Of a DNA stretch of 64,000 nt, positions 1-8,981 are shown in pieces. Each line of letters opens with the position of its first letter. Positions within the stretch are counted from its first letter, which is position 1. The stretch spans positions 248,001-312,000 of the forward strand of contig NZ_JAOQJG010000002.1 of NCBI RefSeq assembly GCF_025567365.1, written 5' to 3'. The stretch is from Anaerostipes amylophilus. Its GTDB lineage: Bacteria; Bacillota; Clostridia; Lachnospirales; Lachnospiraceae. The notes beneath the pieces were generated by a model. The model was not told the DNA's origin. It saw only the letters and a program-made list of their open reading frames with translations, and did not search any database. A program made the translations under genes and the position numbers.

Positions 1-1500
1 GTGATGTTAGAAGCAATCTTCAAAGCTCACGAAGTAAACCAGGAGATCATCAAATTCATCGATACAATCGTTGCTGAATGTGGAAAAGAAAAACATGACT
101 ATGAACATCACATTGTAGATCCAGAGATGTATGATGATATGGTAGCTTTCATCACTCCAGAAGCAATGGAAGAAGCTGTATTTACAGATGACAAACAGAC
201 AAGAGAAGCAAATATTCGTGCAATCGAAGAGAAATTAGAAGAAAGATATGCTGAGAATGAAGAATGGTTAGCACAGATCGGTGAAGCTGTTTACGCATTC
301 CAGAAGAAGACTGTTCGTAAGATGATCTTAAAAGATCACAAACGTCCAGATGGTCGTGAGATCAAACAGATCCGTCCACTTCATGCAGAAGTTGACTGCT
401 TACCAAGAGTTCATGGATCTGCATTATTCCAGAGAGGACAGACTCAGGTTATGACAGTAACAACACTTGGATCATTATCTGAAGCACAGCGTCTTGACGG
501 AATCGATGTAACAGAAACTACAAAACGTTATATGCATCACTATAACTTCCCTTCTTATTCTGTAGGAGAAACAAGACCAAGCAGAGGACCAGGACGTCGT
601 GAGATCGGACATGGTGCATTAGCAGAGCGTGCGTTAGTTCCAGTATTACCAAATGAAGAAGAATTCCCATATGCGATCCGTACAGTATCTGAGATCATGG
701 AATCTAATGGATCTACATCTCAGGGAAGTATCTGTGCATCATCTCTGTCATTAATGGCAGCAGGTGTTCCGATCAAAGCTCCAGTAGCAGGTATTTCTGT
801 AGGACTTGTCACAGGAGAAGGAGATGACGATTACATCATCTTAACAGATATTCAGGGATTAGAAGACTTCTTCGGAGATATGGACTTTAAAGTAGCTGGT
901 ACAGACAAAGGTATCACAGCGATCCAGATGGATATTAAGATTCATGGATTAACAGAACAGATCATCCGTGAAGCGATCGCAAGAACAAAAGAAGCAAGAA
1001 CACATATCCTTCACGATGTAATGAACCCAGTGATTCCAGCTGCAAGAGACCACGTTGGAGAATATGCTCCAAAGATTTCCCAGTACAAGATCGATCCTGA
1101 AAAGATTTCAGAAGTTATTGGTAAACAGGGTAAAACAATCAATGGAATCATTGATGAAACTGGTGTTAAGATTGATATTGACGAAAGTGGACGTATCGAT
1201 ATCTTAAGTGAAGATCAGGCAATGATCGACAAAGCGATCAGCATCATCAAATCTATCGTAGAACCATTAAATGTTGGAGATATCTACGAAGGTGAAGTTG
1301 TAAGAATCATGAACTTTGGTGCATTTGTACAGCTTTCTCCAAACAAAGATGGAATGATCCATATTTCTAAACTTTCTAACGAAAGAGTAGAGAAAGTAGA
1401 AGATGTCGTTAATATCGGAGACAAAGTAGCTGTCAAGGTATTAGAGATCGACAAGATGGGAAGAATCAATCTGAAATTAGAAGAGAAGATTGAAGACTAA
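1..1500 (+). CDS. pnp: Polyribonucleotide nucleotidyltransferase (PNPase), 3' part
   Basis: This is the C-terminal ~499 residues of a protein that is usually about 700 residues; the window edge cuts the 5' end, so the GTG/ATG at the edge is internal and not a start. What remains is the all-alpha linker (about residues 1-110), the second RNase PH domain (starting near RPDGREIKQIRP), a KH domain with the GKQG loop, and a C-terminal S1 domain (VGDIYEGEVVRIMNFGAFVQL). PNPase degrades RNA phosphorolytically from the 3' end as a trimer, often with degradosome partners. The reading frame is intact to the TAA and is followed at once by a hairpin terminator. Confidence 0.97.
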   Translation: MMLEAIFKAHEVNQEIIKFIDTIVAECGKEKHDYEHHIVDPEMYDDMVAFITPEAMEEAVFTDDKQTREANIRAIEEKLEERYAENEEWLAQIGEAVYAFQKKTVRKMILKDHKRPDGREIKQIRPLHAEVDCLPRVHGSALFQRGQTQVMTVTTLGSLSEAQRLDGIDVTETTKRYMHHYNFPSYSVGETRPSRGPGRREIGHGALAERALVPVLPNEEEFPYAIRTVSEIMESNGSTSQGSICASSLSLMAAGVPIKAPVAGISVGLVTGEGDDDYIILTDIQGLEDFFGDMDFKVAGTDKGITAIQMDIKIHGLTEQIIREAIARTKEARTHILHDVMNPVIPAARDHVGEYAPKISQYKIDPEKISEVIGKQGKTINGIIDETGVKIDIDESGRIDILSEDQAMIDKAISIIKSIVEPLNVGDIYEGEVVRIMNFGAFVQLSPNKDGMIHISKLSNERVEKVEDVVNIGDKVAVKVLEIDKMGRINLKLEEKIED

Positions 1501-1512
1501 TTAAGAATCATC

Positions 1513-1555
1513 AAACAGCTTTTTGTATGCGAAAGTGTATGAAAAGCTGTTTTTC
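1513..1555 (+). terminator. Rho-independent terminator after pnp
   Basis: An inverted repeat (AACAGCTTTT ... AAAAGCTGTT) with a ~17-nt loop is followed by a T run. It lies 12 nt after the pnp stop and separates pnp from maf. Confidence 0.8.
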
Positions 1556-1606
1556 TATATGGAGATAACGTTTCTATACAAGAAACAACAAAGGAGATAT
1601 ACAAGT

Positions 1607-2158
1607 TTGAAACATATTATATTAGCATCTGCATCACCAAGAAGAAAAGAAATCTTAGAACTTGCAGATTTAGACTTTGATATTATGCCGAGTGATGCCG
1701 AGGAGATTACGACAAAAACAGAACCACATGAAGTGGTTATGGAATTGGCATCTATTAAAGCAAGAGATATTTATGAACGATCAGATAAACAGAGTATGGT
1801 CATTGGGGCTGATACAGTTGTAGCTTATCATGGACAGGTTCTTGGAAAGCCGGCAGATGAAGCCGATGCTAAAAGAACATTAATGATGTTAAGCGGACAG
1901 ACACATGAAGTGTATACAGGTGTTTGCCTGATCGAAGATGGGGAAGCAAAAACATTTTATGAAGAAACAAAGGTAACATTTTATGAGATCAGTGAAGATG
2001 AGATAGAGCGTTACATTGAGACGGGAGAGCCAATGGATAAAGCTGGATCATATGGGATTCAGGGAAAAGCAGCGGTATTCATCAAAGGGATTGAAGGAGA
2101 TTACTACAATGTTGTAGGATTTCCGATTGCAAGATTTCTGCAGGAAATTAGAAAATAG
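1607..2158 (+). CDS. maf: Maf-like nucleoside triphosphate pyrophosphatase
   Basis: A 183-residue protein whose N-terminus (LASASPRRKEIL) is the Maf family signature, followed by the conserved GADTVV segment and the GKP and DKAGSYGIQG motifs. Maf proteins hydrolyse non-canonical or modified NTPs and are linked to septum control. I chose the TTG at 1607 because AAGGAG lies about 10 nt upstream and it places the signature right at the N-terminus; earlier in-frame codons run back into the pnp terminator and would add a sequence unlike the family. Confidence 0.93.
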   Translation: MKHIILASASPRRKEILELADLDFDIMPSDAEEITTKTEPHEVVMELASIKARDIYERSDKQSMVIGADTVVAYHGQVLGKPADEADAKRTLMMLSGQTHEVYTGVCLIEDGEAKTFYEETKVTFYEISEDEIERYIETGEPMDKAGSYGIQGKAAVFIKGIEGDYYNVVGFPIARFLQEIRK

Positions 2159-2192
2159 TCATGTATTTTTTGAAAATATAAGGCAAAAACCT

Positions 2193-2222
2193 TTGACGAT
2201 ACCTATAGACCTCTGTTATGAT
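2193..2222 (+). promoter_or_regulatory. Sigma-A-type promoter for degV
   Basis: TTGACG, an 18-nt spacer and TATGAT are seen. The start codon is about 85 nt downstream, leaving a leader of roughly 75 nt with no recognised regulatory fold. Confidence 0.6.
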
Positions 2223-2306
2223 GTGAGGTAAAGGCAAAAAGCAGATAGACCGAAGAGTACGGTATTTATAAATGTTATTATGTATAAGTAGAAAGGGATT
2301 AGAAAA

Positions 2307-3176
2307 ATGAGCAAGATTGCGATCGTAACAGATAGTAACAGCGGAATTACCCAGAAAGAAGGGAAAGAACTTGGAATCTCAGTGATTCCAATGCCATTTT
2401 ATATTAATGAAGAATTATATTTTGAAGATATCACATTAACACAGGAAGAATTTTATCAGAAGTTAGATGAGGATGCAGATATCAAGACATCTCAGCCAGC
2501 ACCAGGAGATGTGTTGGATCTGTGGGAGAAATTATTAGAAGATCATGATGAGATCGTACACATTGCGATGTCCAGCGGATTAAGCAGTTCCTGTGCAACA
2601 GCAGCGATGTTAGCCGATGATTATGATGGAAAAGTACAGGTTGTGGATAATCAGAGAATTTCTGTAACACAAAGACAGTCTGTAGAAGATGCCATGAAAT
2701 TGGCAGAAGAAGGAAAATCTGCAAAAGAGATCAAAGATATCTTAGAAGCAGATAAATTAGATTCAGGAATCTTCATTATGGTAGATACATTAAAATATCT
2801 TAAGAAGGGTGGACGTGTTACATCAGCTGGAGCAGCGATCGGTACAGTCCTTGGAATCAAGCCAGTACTGCAGATTCATGGTGAGAAGTTAGATGCATTT
2901 GCCAAGACAAGAGGTGTCAAACAGGCAAAGAAAAAGATGATCGCGGCAGTAAGAAAAGAATTAGAAGAACGTTTTCCAGATGGAGATTTTGCAAAACATG
3001 CTTATCTTCAGTCTGCATATACGAAAGATAAAGAAGCAGCGCTTAAGTGGAAAGAAGAATTGATGGCAGAATTCCCAGAAATGGAATTTCATCAGGATCC
3101 ACTATCTTTAAGTGTTGCATGCCATATCGGTGCAGGAGCACTGGCAGTTGCATGGACACATAAGATTGATGATTGA
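2307..3176 (+). CDS. DegV family fatty-acid-binding protein
   Basis: A 289-residue DegV-family protein. The N-terminus IAIVTDSNSGI is the family signature, with the ligand-binding segments TSQPAPGD and AMSSGLSSS, and a C-terminal domain with KKGGRVTSAGA. In Gram-positives such proteins (FakB class) bind fatty acids and present them to the kinase FakA; no fakA is visible here, so the exact partner is unknown. It has its own promoter upstream and a strong terminator downstream, so it is probably monocistronic. Confidence 0.92.
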   Translation: MSKIAIVTDSNSGITQKEGKELGISVIPMPFYINEELYFEDITLTQEEFYQKLDEDADIKTSQPAPGDVLDLWEKLLEDHDEIVHIAMSSGLSSSCATAAMLADDYDGKVQVVDNQRISVTQRQSVEDAMKLAEEGKSAKEIKDILEADKLDSGIFIMVDTLKYLKKGGRVTSAGAAIGTVLGIKPVLQIHGEKLDAFAKTRGVKQAKKKMIAAVRKELEERFPDGDFAKHAYLQSAYTKDKEAALKWKEELMAEFPEMEFHQDPLSLSVACHIGAGALAVAWTHKIDD

Positions 3177-3232
3177 TTAATTTAATATAGTAAAATAAAC
3201 CTTTTTTTATATGTCATAATAGAATTTTAGAT

Positions 3233-3270
3233 GAAATCCCTGTGTAATCATAGCACAGGGATTTCTTTTG
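3233..3270 (+). terminator. Rho-independent terminator after degV
   Basis: A 12-bp perfect stem (GAAATCCCTGTG ... CACAGGGATTTC) is followed by TTTTG, about 55 nt after the degV stop. Confidence 0.85.
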
Positions 3271-3320
3271 TGTTACAATACAGTCAATTTTGGTAGACTA
3301 GATGGCAGGAGGTAATTCCT

Positions 3321-4079
3321 ATGGAGATGAAAAAGGTTTTGAAATACGCAATGGAGATCGGAGAATGGATGCTAAAATCTGGTGCGGGTGTTTCAAGAGT
3401 GGAAGATACCATTTCAAGAATCTGTAAAGCATACGGGGCAAAAGAAGCTAATGTATTTTCTATCACATCGAGTATCGTAACGACGATCGAAGATGAAGAA
3501 GGAGAAATCATAACACAGACAAAACGTATCAGATATTATAAAACAGATTTTAAAAAATTAGATGAATTAAATCAGCTGTCAAGATATATGTGTAAATATC
3601 TTCCGGAAGAAGAGGAAGTTAGAGAAAGAGTTCTGAAAATAAAAAATGGAAATATGATCACATTTTTGGAAGAAGTGATCGTATCAGCCGTGATCGCAGC
3701 AGCCTGGACTTCATTTTATGGAGGGGGAATCACAGAAGATGTTATAGCGACACTAAGTGGAGCTTTAGTAACGATATTAGCCAGATACTTAAAGATACTT
3801 GCACCAAATGAAATGGTCCTAAATTTTTTATTATCATTTTTTGTAGCATCGTTAGCATATGTTTGTGCAAGCGTTGGAATAACACAGGATTATGGAAAGA
3901 TCATTATCGGTAATATCATGCTGCTTGTTCCGGGAGTGGCATTTGTCAATGCACTTAGAGATATGATCGGTGGGGATATGATGTCTGGAATCTTGCGTGT
4001 GTGTGAATCCGTGTTGTTAGCAGTCTTTCTTGCGGCAGGTTCTTTTATGGCACTGATATTTTGGGGAGGTGTGTTATAA
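3321..4079 (+). CDS. Threonine/serine exporter, ThrE N-domain half (YjjP-like)
   Basis: A 252-residue protein with a soluble N-terminal region (GAGVSRVEDTI, typical of DUF1212/ThrE) and five or so hydrophobic segments from about residue 115 on. In the split form of ThrE/YjjP-YjjB exporters this subunit carries the soluble domain plus half of the membrane domain and acts in amino-acid or dicarboxylate export; the substrate here cannot be read from sequence. The ATG at 3321 has AGGAGG 7 nt upstream. The stop abuts the ATG of the next gene, so the two halves should be translationally coupled. Confidence 0.88.
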   Translation: MEMKKVLKYAMEIGEWMLKSGAGVSRVEDTISRICKAYGAKEANVFSITSSIVTTIEDEEGEIITQTKRIRYYKTDFKKLDELNQLSRYMCKYLPEEEEVRERVLKIKNGNMITFLEEVIVSAVIAAAWTSFYGGGITEDVIATLSGALVTILARYLKILAPNEMVLNFLLSFFVASLAYVCASVGITQDYGKIIIGNIMLLVPGVAFVNALRDMIGGDMMSGILRVCESVLLAVFLAAGSFMALIFWGGVL

Positions 4080-4535
4080 ATGAAAACAGAGATCATTCAG
4101 GTACTTGCAAGTTTTGTCGGAAGTTTTGGATTTGCAGTGCTTTATAATCTTCGAGGAAGAAAACTTTGTATGGCTGGAATTTCAGGAATGGTATCCTGGA
4201 TCGCATATTTAGTTGCATGGAATGAGATGCCAAGTGTATTTGCAGCGAATTTAGCAGCTGCGGCAGTCGCAACGGTTTATGCAGAGACGATGGCCAGAAT
4301 TTTAAAGACACCAGTTACGGTATTCTTGATCACCGGGATCATTCCGCTTGTTCCAGGAGGAAATTTATATTACACAATGAATTATGTTCTTGCCAAGCAA
4401 TGGCATTTATCTTCTTTATATGGACAAAAGACAATCTTGATCGCAATCGCAGTTGCTGCGGGGATCATGATAGCATCATCGATTTATGGGATTTGTGCAT
4501 TGGTGTGGAAGTATTGTAAGCAAGAAGTGAAATAG
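4080..4535 (+). CDS. Threonine/serine exporter, C-terminal membrane half (YjjB-like)
   Basis: A 151-residue, very hydrophobic protein with about five transmembrane segments and the family motif IIPLVPGGNLYYTM. It matches the ThrE_2/DUF3815 half that partners with the preceding YjjP-like subunit. It begins immediately after the preceding TAA, with no room for an independent ribosome-binding site outside the upstream gene. The pair together equals one full ThrE. Confidence 0.87.
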   Translation: MKTEIIQVLASFVGSFGFAVLYNLRGRKLCMAGISGMVSWIAYLVAWNEMPSVFAANLAAAAVATVYAETMARILKTPVTVFLITGIIPLVPGGNLYYTMNYVLAKQWHLSSLYGQKTILIAIAVAAGIMIASSIYGICALVWKYCKQEVK

Positions 4536-4596
4536 GAATGAACGCAAAGAAACAGGCATAAAATAAGACCATACCAATAGAAAGTGAAAGGATCTT

Positions 4597-6297
4597 ATGG
4601 AACAAGATGAGAAATTTGATAACCAGTTCAATCTGGCACTGGATCTTACGAAAGAAGAACGGGAAAGGTCAGAAGATTTAAATGCTGGATATGATCAGAC
4701 ATTTGATCGATGGGAGATTATCTTTCGTTATGCAGGTGATCTAAAGACATTAAAAAAATCATCAACAACCAATATTGAACCATTGAGCATGGGATATGCG
4801 ATCGCATATATGAAAGAAAATGATTTAGAAGCATTTTCAAGAAATGAACAAGTGATCTTTATAGAAAAACCAAAAAATTTATTATTAAACCGACAGGTAT
4901 CAATTTCAGCTTCCTGTATGTTGTCGGTAAAGAATACACCTCTTTCATTGACTGGAAGGGGTGTTTTTGTTGCAGTGATTGATACAGGAATCGATATATT
5001 TCATTCGGATTTTATCAATGAAAATGGAGATACGAAAATTTATGAGTTATGGGATCAGACGATTTCGGGAATCCCACCACAGCCATTTATAAATGGAACT
5101 TTGTATACAAGAAAAGAGATCAATGTAGCAATTCATTCAGAAAATGGACGGCAAATGTTTCAAAGTCGTGATGATCTTGGTCATGGAACGCATGTAGCAT
5201 CCATCTGTGCAGGAAGAAATGGTGTGGCACCAGAGGCAGAACTGATCGTTGTGAAATTAGGAGATATAAGCAAACAAGGATTTCCAAGGACGACACAGTT
5301 GATGACAGCACTGCAGTATGTGATCGATACAGCGATAAGGGAAAACAGACCAGTGGCAGTGAATATCAGTTATGGGCATAATTACGGGGATCACAGAGGA
5401 AATTCGTTGTTGGAGACATTTGTTTCACAGATCGCAGGGCAGTGGAAAAGCTCTATTTGTATAGGAACTGGGAATGAGGGAAATAGTGGGCGTCATAAAC
5501 AAGGAAAGATCACGACAAAAACGGAGCTGATTTTATTTGATGTGGCACCATTTGAGCAGAACTTGAATCTACAGATCTGGAAAGATTTTGTGGATGAATT
5601 CAAGATCAGACTTGAGTCTCCATCGGGAATCACATATACGATCGTGGACCAGCAAGGAAAATCGCAATACACATATAAGGATACAACGGTTTACGTGTAC
5701 AATGGGTACTCAACACCATATAATGTTAGGCAGGAACTATATTTTAGTTTTATACCGATGGAAGGAAATTATATAGAAAGCGGTCAGTGGAAGATAGAAA
5801 TTTCACCAGTGAATATAAAAAATGGTGAATATCAGATGTGGCTTCCGGTATCTGCAGGAAGCAATCCAGAAACCAGATTTTTAGAACCAGATAAAGTATT
5901 TACTTTAACAATTCCTTCAACTGCAAGAAATGTGATTTCCGTAGGTGCTTATGATGTCAGATATCAGGCTTATGCAGATTTTTCAGGAAGAGGAGATCAG
6001 AAATTTTGTGTAGATAAGCCGGATCTTGTAGCACCAGGTGTTGGAATTTTGGCAGCAGCAGTTGGAGGAGGCGAGAGTGTAAGATCAGGAACATCGATGG
6101 CAACACCATTTGTTACAGGATCAGCAGCTCTTTTGATGGAATGGGGAATTGTAAGAGAAAACGATCCATATCTTTATGGAGAACGAATGAAGGGGTATCT
6201 TCATAAGGGAGCGAGACGATTACAGGGATATGATAGATATCCGAATGATGAAATTGGATATGGACGGTTATGTGTGTCTGAAAGTTTGTATCAATAA
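4597..6297 (+). CDS. S8 subtilisin-like protease, Csp germination-protease type
   Basis: A 566-residue subtilase with a short N-terminal prodomain-like region (about 1-100) and no signal peptide. The catalytic triad is complete: Asp129 in VIDTGID, His196 in GHGTH and Ser500 in SGTSMATP, with oxyanion Asn293 in GTGNEGN. A long beta-rich insertion (about 310-435) sits between the oxyanion Asn and the Ser. That architecture, size and lack of a secretion signal match the clostridial CspA/CspB/CspC group, which activate the cortex hydrolase SleC during spore germination. Assignment to germination is inferred; the triad suggests the active (CspB-like) rather than pseudoprotease (CspC-like) type. 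Confidence 0.85.
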   Translation: MEQDEKFDNQFNLALDLTKEERERSEDLNAGYDQTFDRWEIIFRYAGDLKTLKKSSTTNIEPLSMGYAIAYMKENDLEAFSRNEQVIFIEKPKNLLLNRQVSISASCMLSVKNTPLSLTGRGVFVAVIDTGIDIFHSDFINENGDTKIYELWDQTISGIPPQPFINGTLYTRKEINVAIHSENGRQMFQSRDDLGHGTHVASICAGRNGVAPEAELIVVKLGDISKQGFPRTTQLMTALQYVIDTAIRENRPVAVNISYGHNYGDHRGNSLLETFVSQIAGQWKSSICIGTGNEGNSGRHKQGKITTKTELILFDVAPFEQNLNLQIWKDFVDEFKIRLESPSGITYTIVDQQGKSQYTYKDTTVYVYNGYSTPYNVRQELYFSFIPMEGNYIESGQWKIEISPVNIKNGEYQMWLPVSAGSNPETRFLEPDKVFTLTIPSTARNVISVGAYDVRYQAYADFSGRGDQKFCVDKPDLVAPGVGILAAAVGGGESVRSGTSMATPFVTGSAALLMEWGIVRENDPYLYGERMKGYLHKGARRLQGYDRYPNDEIGYGRLCVSESLYQ

Positions 6298-6359
6298 CGA
6301 TATTTTATGAAAAAATACAACTAATATCCGCAATTTTTGTATCATATTTCCAGTTTATA

Positions 6360-6368
6360 TGCTAAAAT
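6360..6368 (+). promoter_or_regulatory. Possible extended -10 promoter for glgP
   Basis: TGCTAAAAT fits an extended -10 (TGn then TAAAAT), 40 nt before the glgP ATG. No good -35 lies at normal spacing, so this is tentative. Confidence 0.3.
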
Positions 6369-6407
6369 TAATAATATACTGGGAATACGAAAGGGGAAGA
6401 GACAATC

Positions 6408-8864
6408 ATGAAAACAGAAAGATTTGACAAGAAACTGTTCAAACAGGAAGTCATCAATAATCTTAAGACTCAGTTCAGAGTAGAGCTTGATAATGCCACC
6501 CAGCAGCAGATTTATCAGGCAGTCGCTTATGCTCTGAAAGAGTGGATCATTGAAGATTGGATGGATACTCAGAAGACTTATGAAGAAAAAGACCCGAAGA
6601 TTTTATATTATATGTCCATGGAATTCCTGATGGGAAGAGCACTTGGAAACAACCTCATTAATATGAGTATGTATGGAGAAGTGAAAGAAGCATTAGAAGA
6701 ATTAGGTGTAGACCTTAACATGGTAGAAGACCAGGAACCAGATCCAGCCCTTGGTAATGGTGGACTTGGACGTTTAGCAGCATGTTTCTTAGATTCACTT
6801 GCAACACTTGGATATGCAGCATATGGATGTGGAATCCGTTATCAGTATGGAATGTTCAAGCAGAAGATCAAAGACGGATATCAGATAGAAGTACCAGATG
6901 AATGGTTAAAGAATGGAAATCCATTTGAATTAAAACGTCCTGAATATGCGAAGGAAGTACGTTTTGGAGGAAATATCCGTACAGAATATGATGAAGCAGC
7001 TGGAAGAATAAACTTCATTCAGGAGAATTATCAGTCTGTTATGGCTGTACCATATGACTATCCAGTTGTAGGATATGGAAATCACATTGTTAACACATTA
7101 AGAATCTGGGATGCAGAACCAATCACTGACTTCCAGTTAGATTCATTTGACAAAGGTGAATATGACAAAGCCGTAGAACAGAAGAACCTTGCAAAGAATA
7201 TCGTAGAAGTATTATATCCAAACGATAACCACTATGAAGGTAAAGAACTTCGTTTAAAACAGCAGTATTTCTTCGTATCTGCAAGCTTACAGGCAGCAGT
7301 AGCCAAATATAAGAAGAATCATGACGACATCACAAAACTTTATGAGAAGATGACAATCCAGATGAACGACACTCATCCAACAGTATCTGTAGCAGAACTG
7401 ATGAGAATCTTAATGGATGAAGAAGGTCTTGGATGGGATGAAGCATGGGAAGTTACAACAAAGACTTGTGCATATACAAACCATACGATCATGGCAGAAG
7501 CATTAGAGAAATGGCCAATCGATCTGTTCTCAAGATTACTTCCTAGAGTTTACCAGATCGTAGAAGAGATCGACCGCCGTTTTGTGAACAAGATTCGTGA
7601 GATGTATCCAGGTAACGAAGAGAAAGTCAGAAAGATGGCAATTCTCTGGGATGGTCAGGTACGCATGGCACACATGGCGATCGCAGCAGGATACTCTGTA
7701 AATGGTGTAGCTAAACTTCATACAGAAATCTTAAAGAATCAGGAATTAAAAGATTTCTATCAGATGATGCCTGAGAAGTTTAACAATAAGACAAACGGAA
7801 TCACACAGAGACGTTTCTTAATGCATGGTAATCCATTACTTTCTGACTGGGTAACTAAAAAACTTGGAACAGATACATGGGCAACAGACCTTTCTTTAAT
7901 GTCAGGACTTAAGAAATATGTAGATGATCCAAAATCACAGAAAGAATTTATGGAGATCAAACTGCAGAATAAAAAACGTCTGGCAAAATATATCAAAGAA
8001 CATAATGGAATCGATGTTGATCCTACATCTATCTTTGATGTGCAGGTAAAACGTCTTCATGAATATAAACGTCAGCTGATGAACATCTTACATGTAATGT
8101 ATCTGTACAATCAGTTAAAGAAGAATCCAAATATGAACTTCTATCCAACAACATTTATCTTTGGTGCGAAGGCAGCAGCTGGATATCGTCGTGCAAAACA
8201 GACGATAAAACTGATCAACTCTGTAGCTGATAAGGTAAACAATGATGCATCGATCAAAGGTAAATTAAAAGTAGTATTTATCGAAGATTATCGTGTATCT
8301 AATGCGGAATTGATCTTTGCGGCAGCAGATGTCAGCGAACAGATTTCTACAGCATCCAAAGAAGCATCAGGAACAGGTAATATGAAGTTTATGTTAAATG
8401 GTGCACCAACACTTGGAACAATGGATGGAGCGAACGTTGAGATCGTTGATGAAATCGGAGAAGAGAATGCATTTATTTTCGGTTTAAGTTCTGAAGAAGT
8501 TATCAACTACGAGAACAATGGTGGATATCATCCATATGAGATCTATGAGAATGACAAAGATATTCATGAAGTATTAGATCAGTTAGTTGATGGAACATAT
8601 GCAGATGGTGACCATGAACTTTACAAAGACTTATATCAGAGTCTGTTATTTGGTGATACAGGAAGTCAGGCAGATATGTACTTTATCTTAAAAGACTTCC
8701 GTTCATATGCAGAAGCTCATGAGAAAGTGGCAAAAGCATATCAGGATACAAAGAAATGGGCGAAGATGGCAATGACAAATACTGCAGGATGTGGTAAATT
8801 CTCATCTGACCGTACAATTCAGGAATATGTTGATGATATCTGGCACTTAGATAAAATTAGATAA
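6408..8864 (+). CDS. glgP: Glycogen/alpha-glucan phosphorylase
   Basis: An 818-residue family GT35 enzyme, full length. It shows the N-terminal YYMSMEFLMGRAL motif, the phosphate/glucan site GNGGLGRLAACF, and the C-terminal PLP-lysine signature EASGTGNMKFMLNGA. It releases glucose-1-phosphate from glycogen or maltodextrins with inorganic phosphate. The ATG follows AAGGGGAAGAG. It stands alone between a weak promoter and a terminator, with no glycogen-synthesis genes nearby, so it is likely expressed as a single-gene unit. Confidence 0.97.
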   Translation: MKTERFDKKLFKQEVINNLKTQFRVELDNATQQQIYQAVAYALKEWIIEDWMDTQKTYEEKDPKILYYMSMEFLMGRALGNNLINMSMYGEVKEALEELGVDLNMVEDQEPDPALGNGGLGRLAACFLDSLATLGYAAYGCGIRYQYGMFKQKIKDGYQIEVPDEWLKNGNPFELKRPEYAKEVRFGGNIRTEYDEAAGRINFIQENYQSVMAVPYDYPVVGYGNHIVNTLRIWDAEPITDFQLDSFDKGEYDKAVEQKNLAKNIVEVLYPNDNHYEGKELRLKQQYFFVSASLQAAVAKYKKNHDDITKLYEKMTIQMNDTHPTVSVAELMRILMDEEGLGWDEAWEVTTKTCAYTNHTIMAEALEKWPIDLFSRLLPRVYQIVEEIDRRFVNKIREMYPGNEEKVRKMAILWDGQVRMAHMAIAAGYSVNGVAKLHTEILKNQELKDFYQMMPEKFNNKTNGITQRRFLMHGNPLLSDWVTKKLGTDTWATDLSLMSGLKKYVDDPKSQKEFMEIKLQNKKRLAKYIKEHNGIDVDPTSIFDVQVKRLHEYKRQLMNILHVMYLYNQLKKNPNMNFYPTTFIFGAKAAAGYRRAKQTIKLINSVADKVNNDASIKGKLKVVFIEDYRVSNAELIFAAADVSEQISTASKEASGTGNMKFMLNGAPTLGTMDGANVEIVDEIGEENAFIFGLSSEEVINYENNGGYHPYEIYENDKDIHEVLDQLVDGTYADGDHELYKDLYQSLLFGDTGSQADMYFILKDFRSYAEAHEKVAKAYQDTKKWAKMAMTNTAGCGKFSSDRTIQEYVDDIWHLDKIR

Positions 8865-8888
8865 GTAGTGGAAATTGTGATATAATAG

Positions 8889-8919
8889 GAGAAGTCTCTT
8901 TTGGAGGCTTCTCTTTTTG
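8889..8919 (+). terminator. Rho-independent terminator after glgP
   Basis: AGAAGTCTC pairs with GAGGCTTCT (one G-U) around a TTTTG loop, followed by CTTTTTG, 25 nt after the glgP stop. Confidence 0.78.
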
Positions 8920-8981
8920 TGGGGAAAATACTTCAAAGAAATGATAACAAGTGACATAAAGATGAAGATAAGGGGAAGAAT

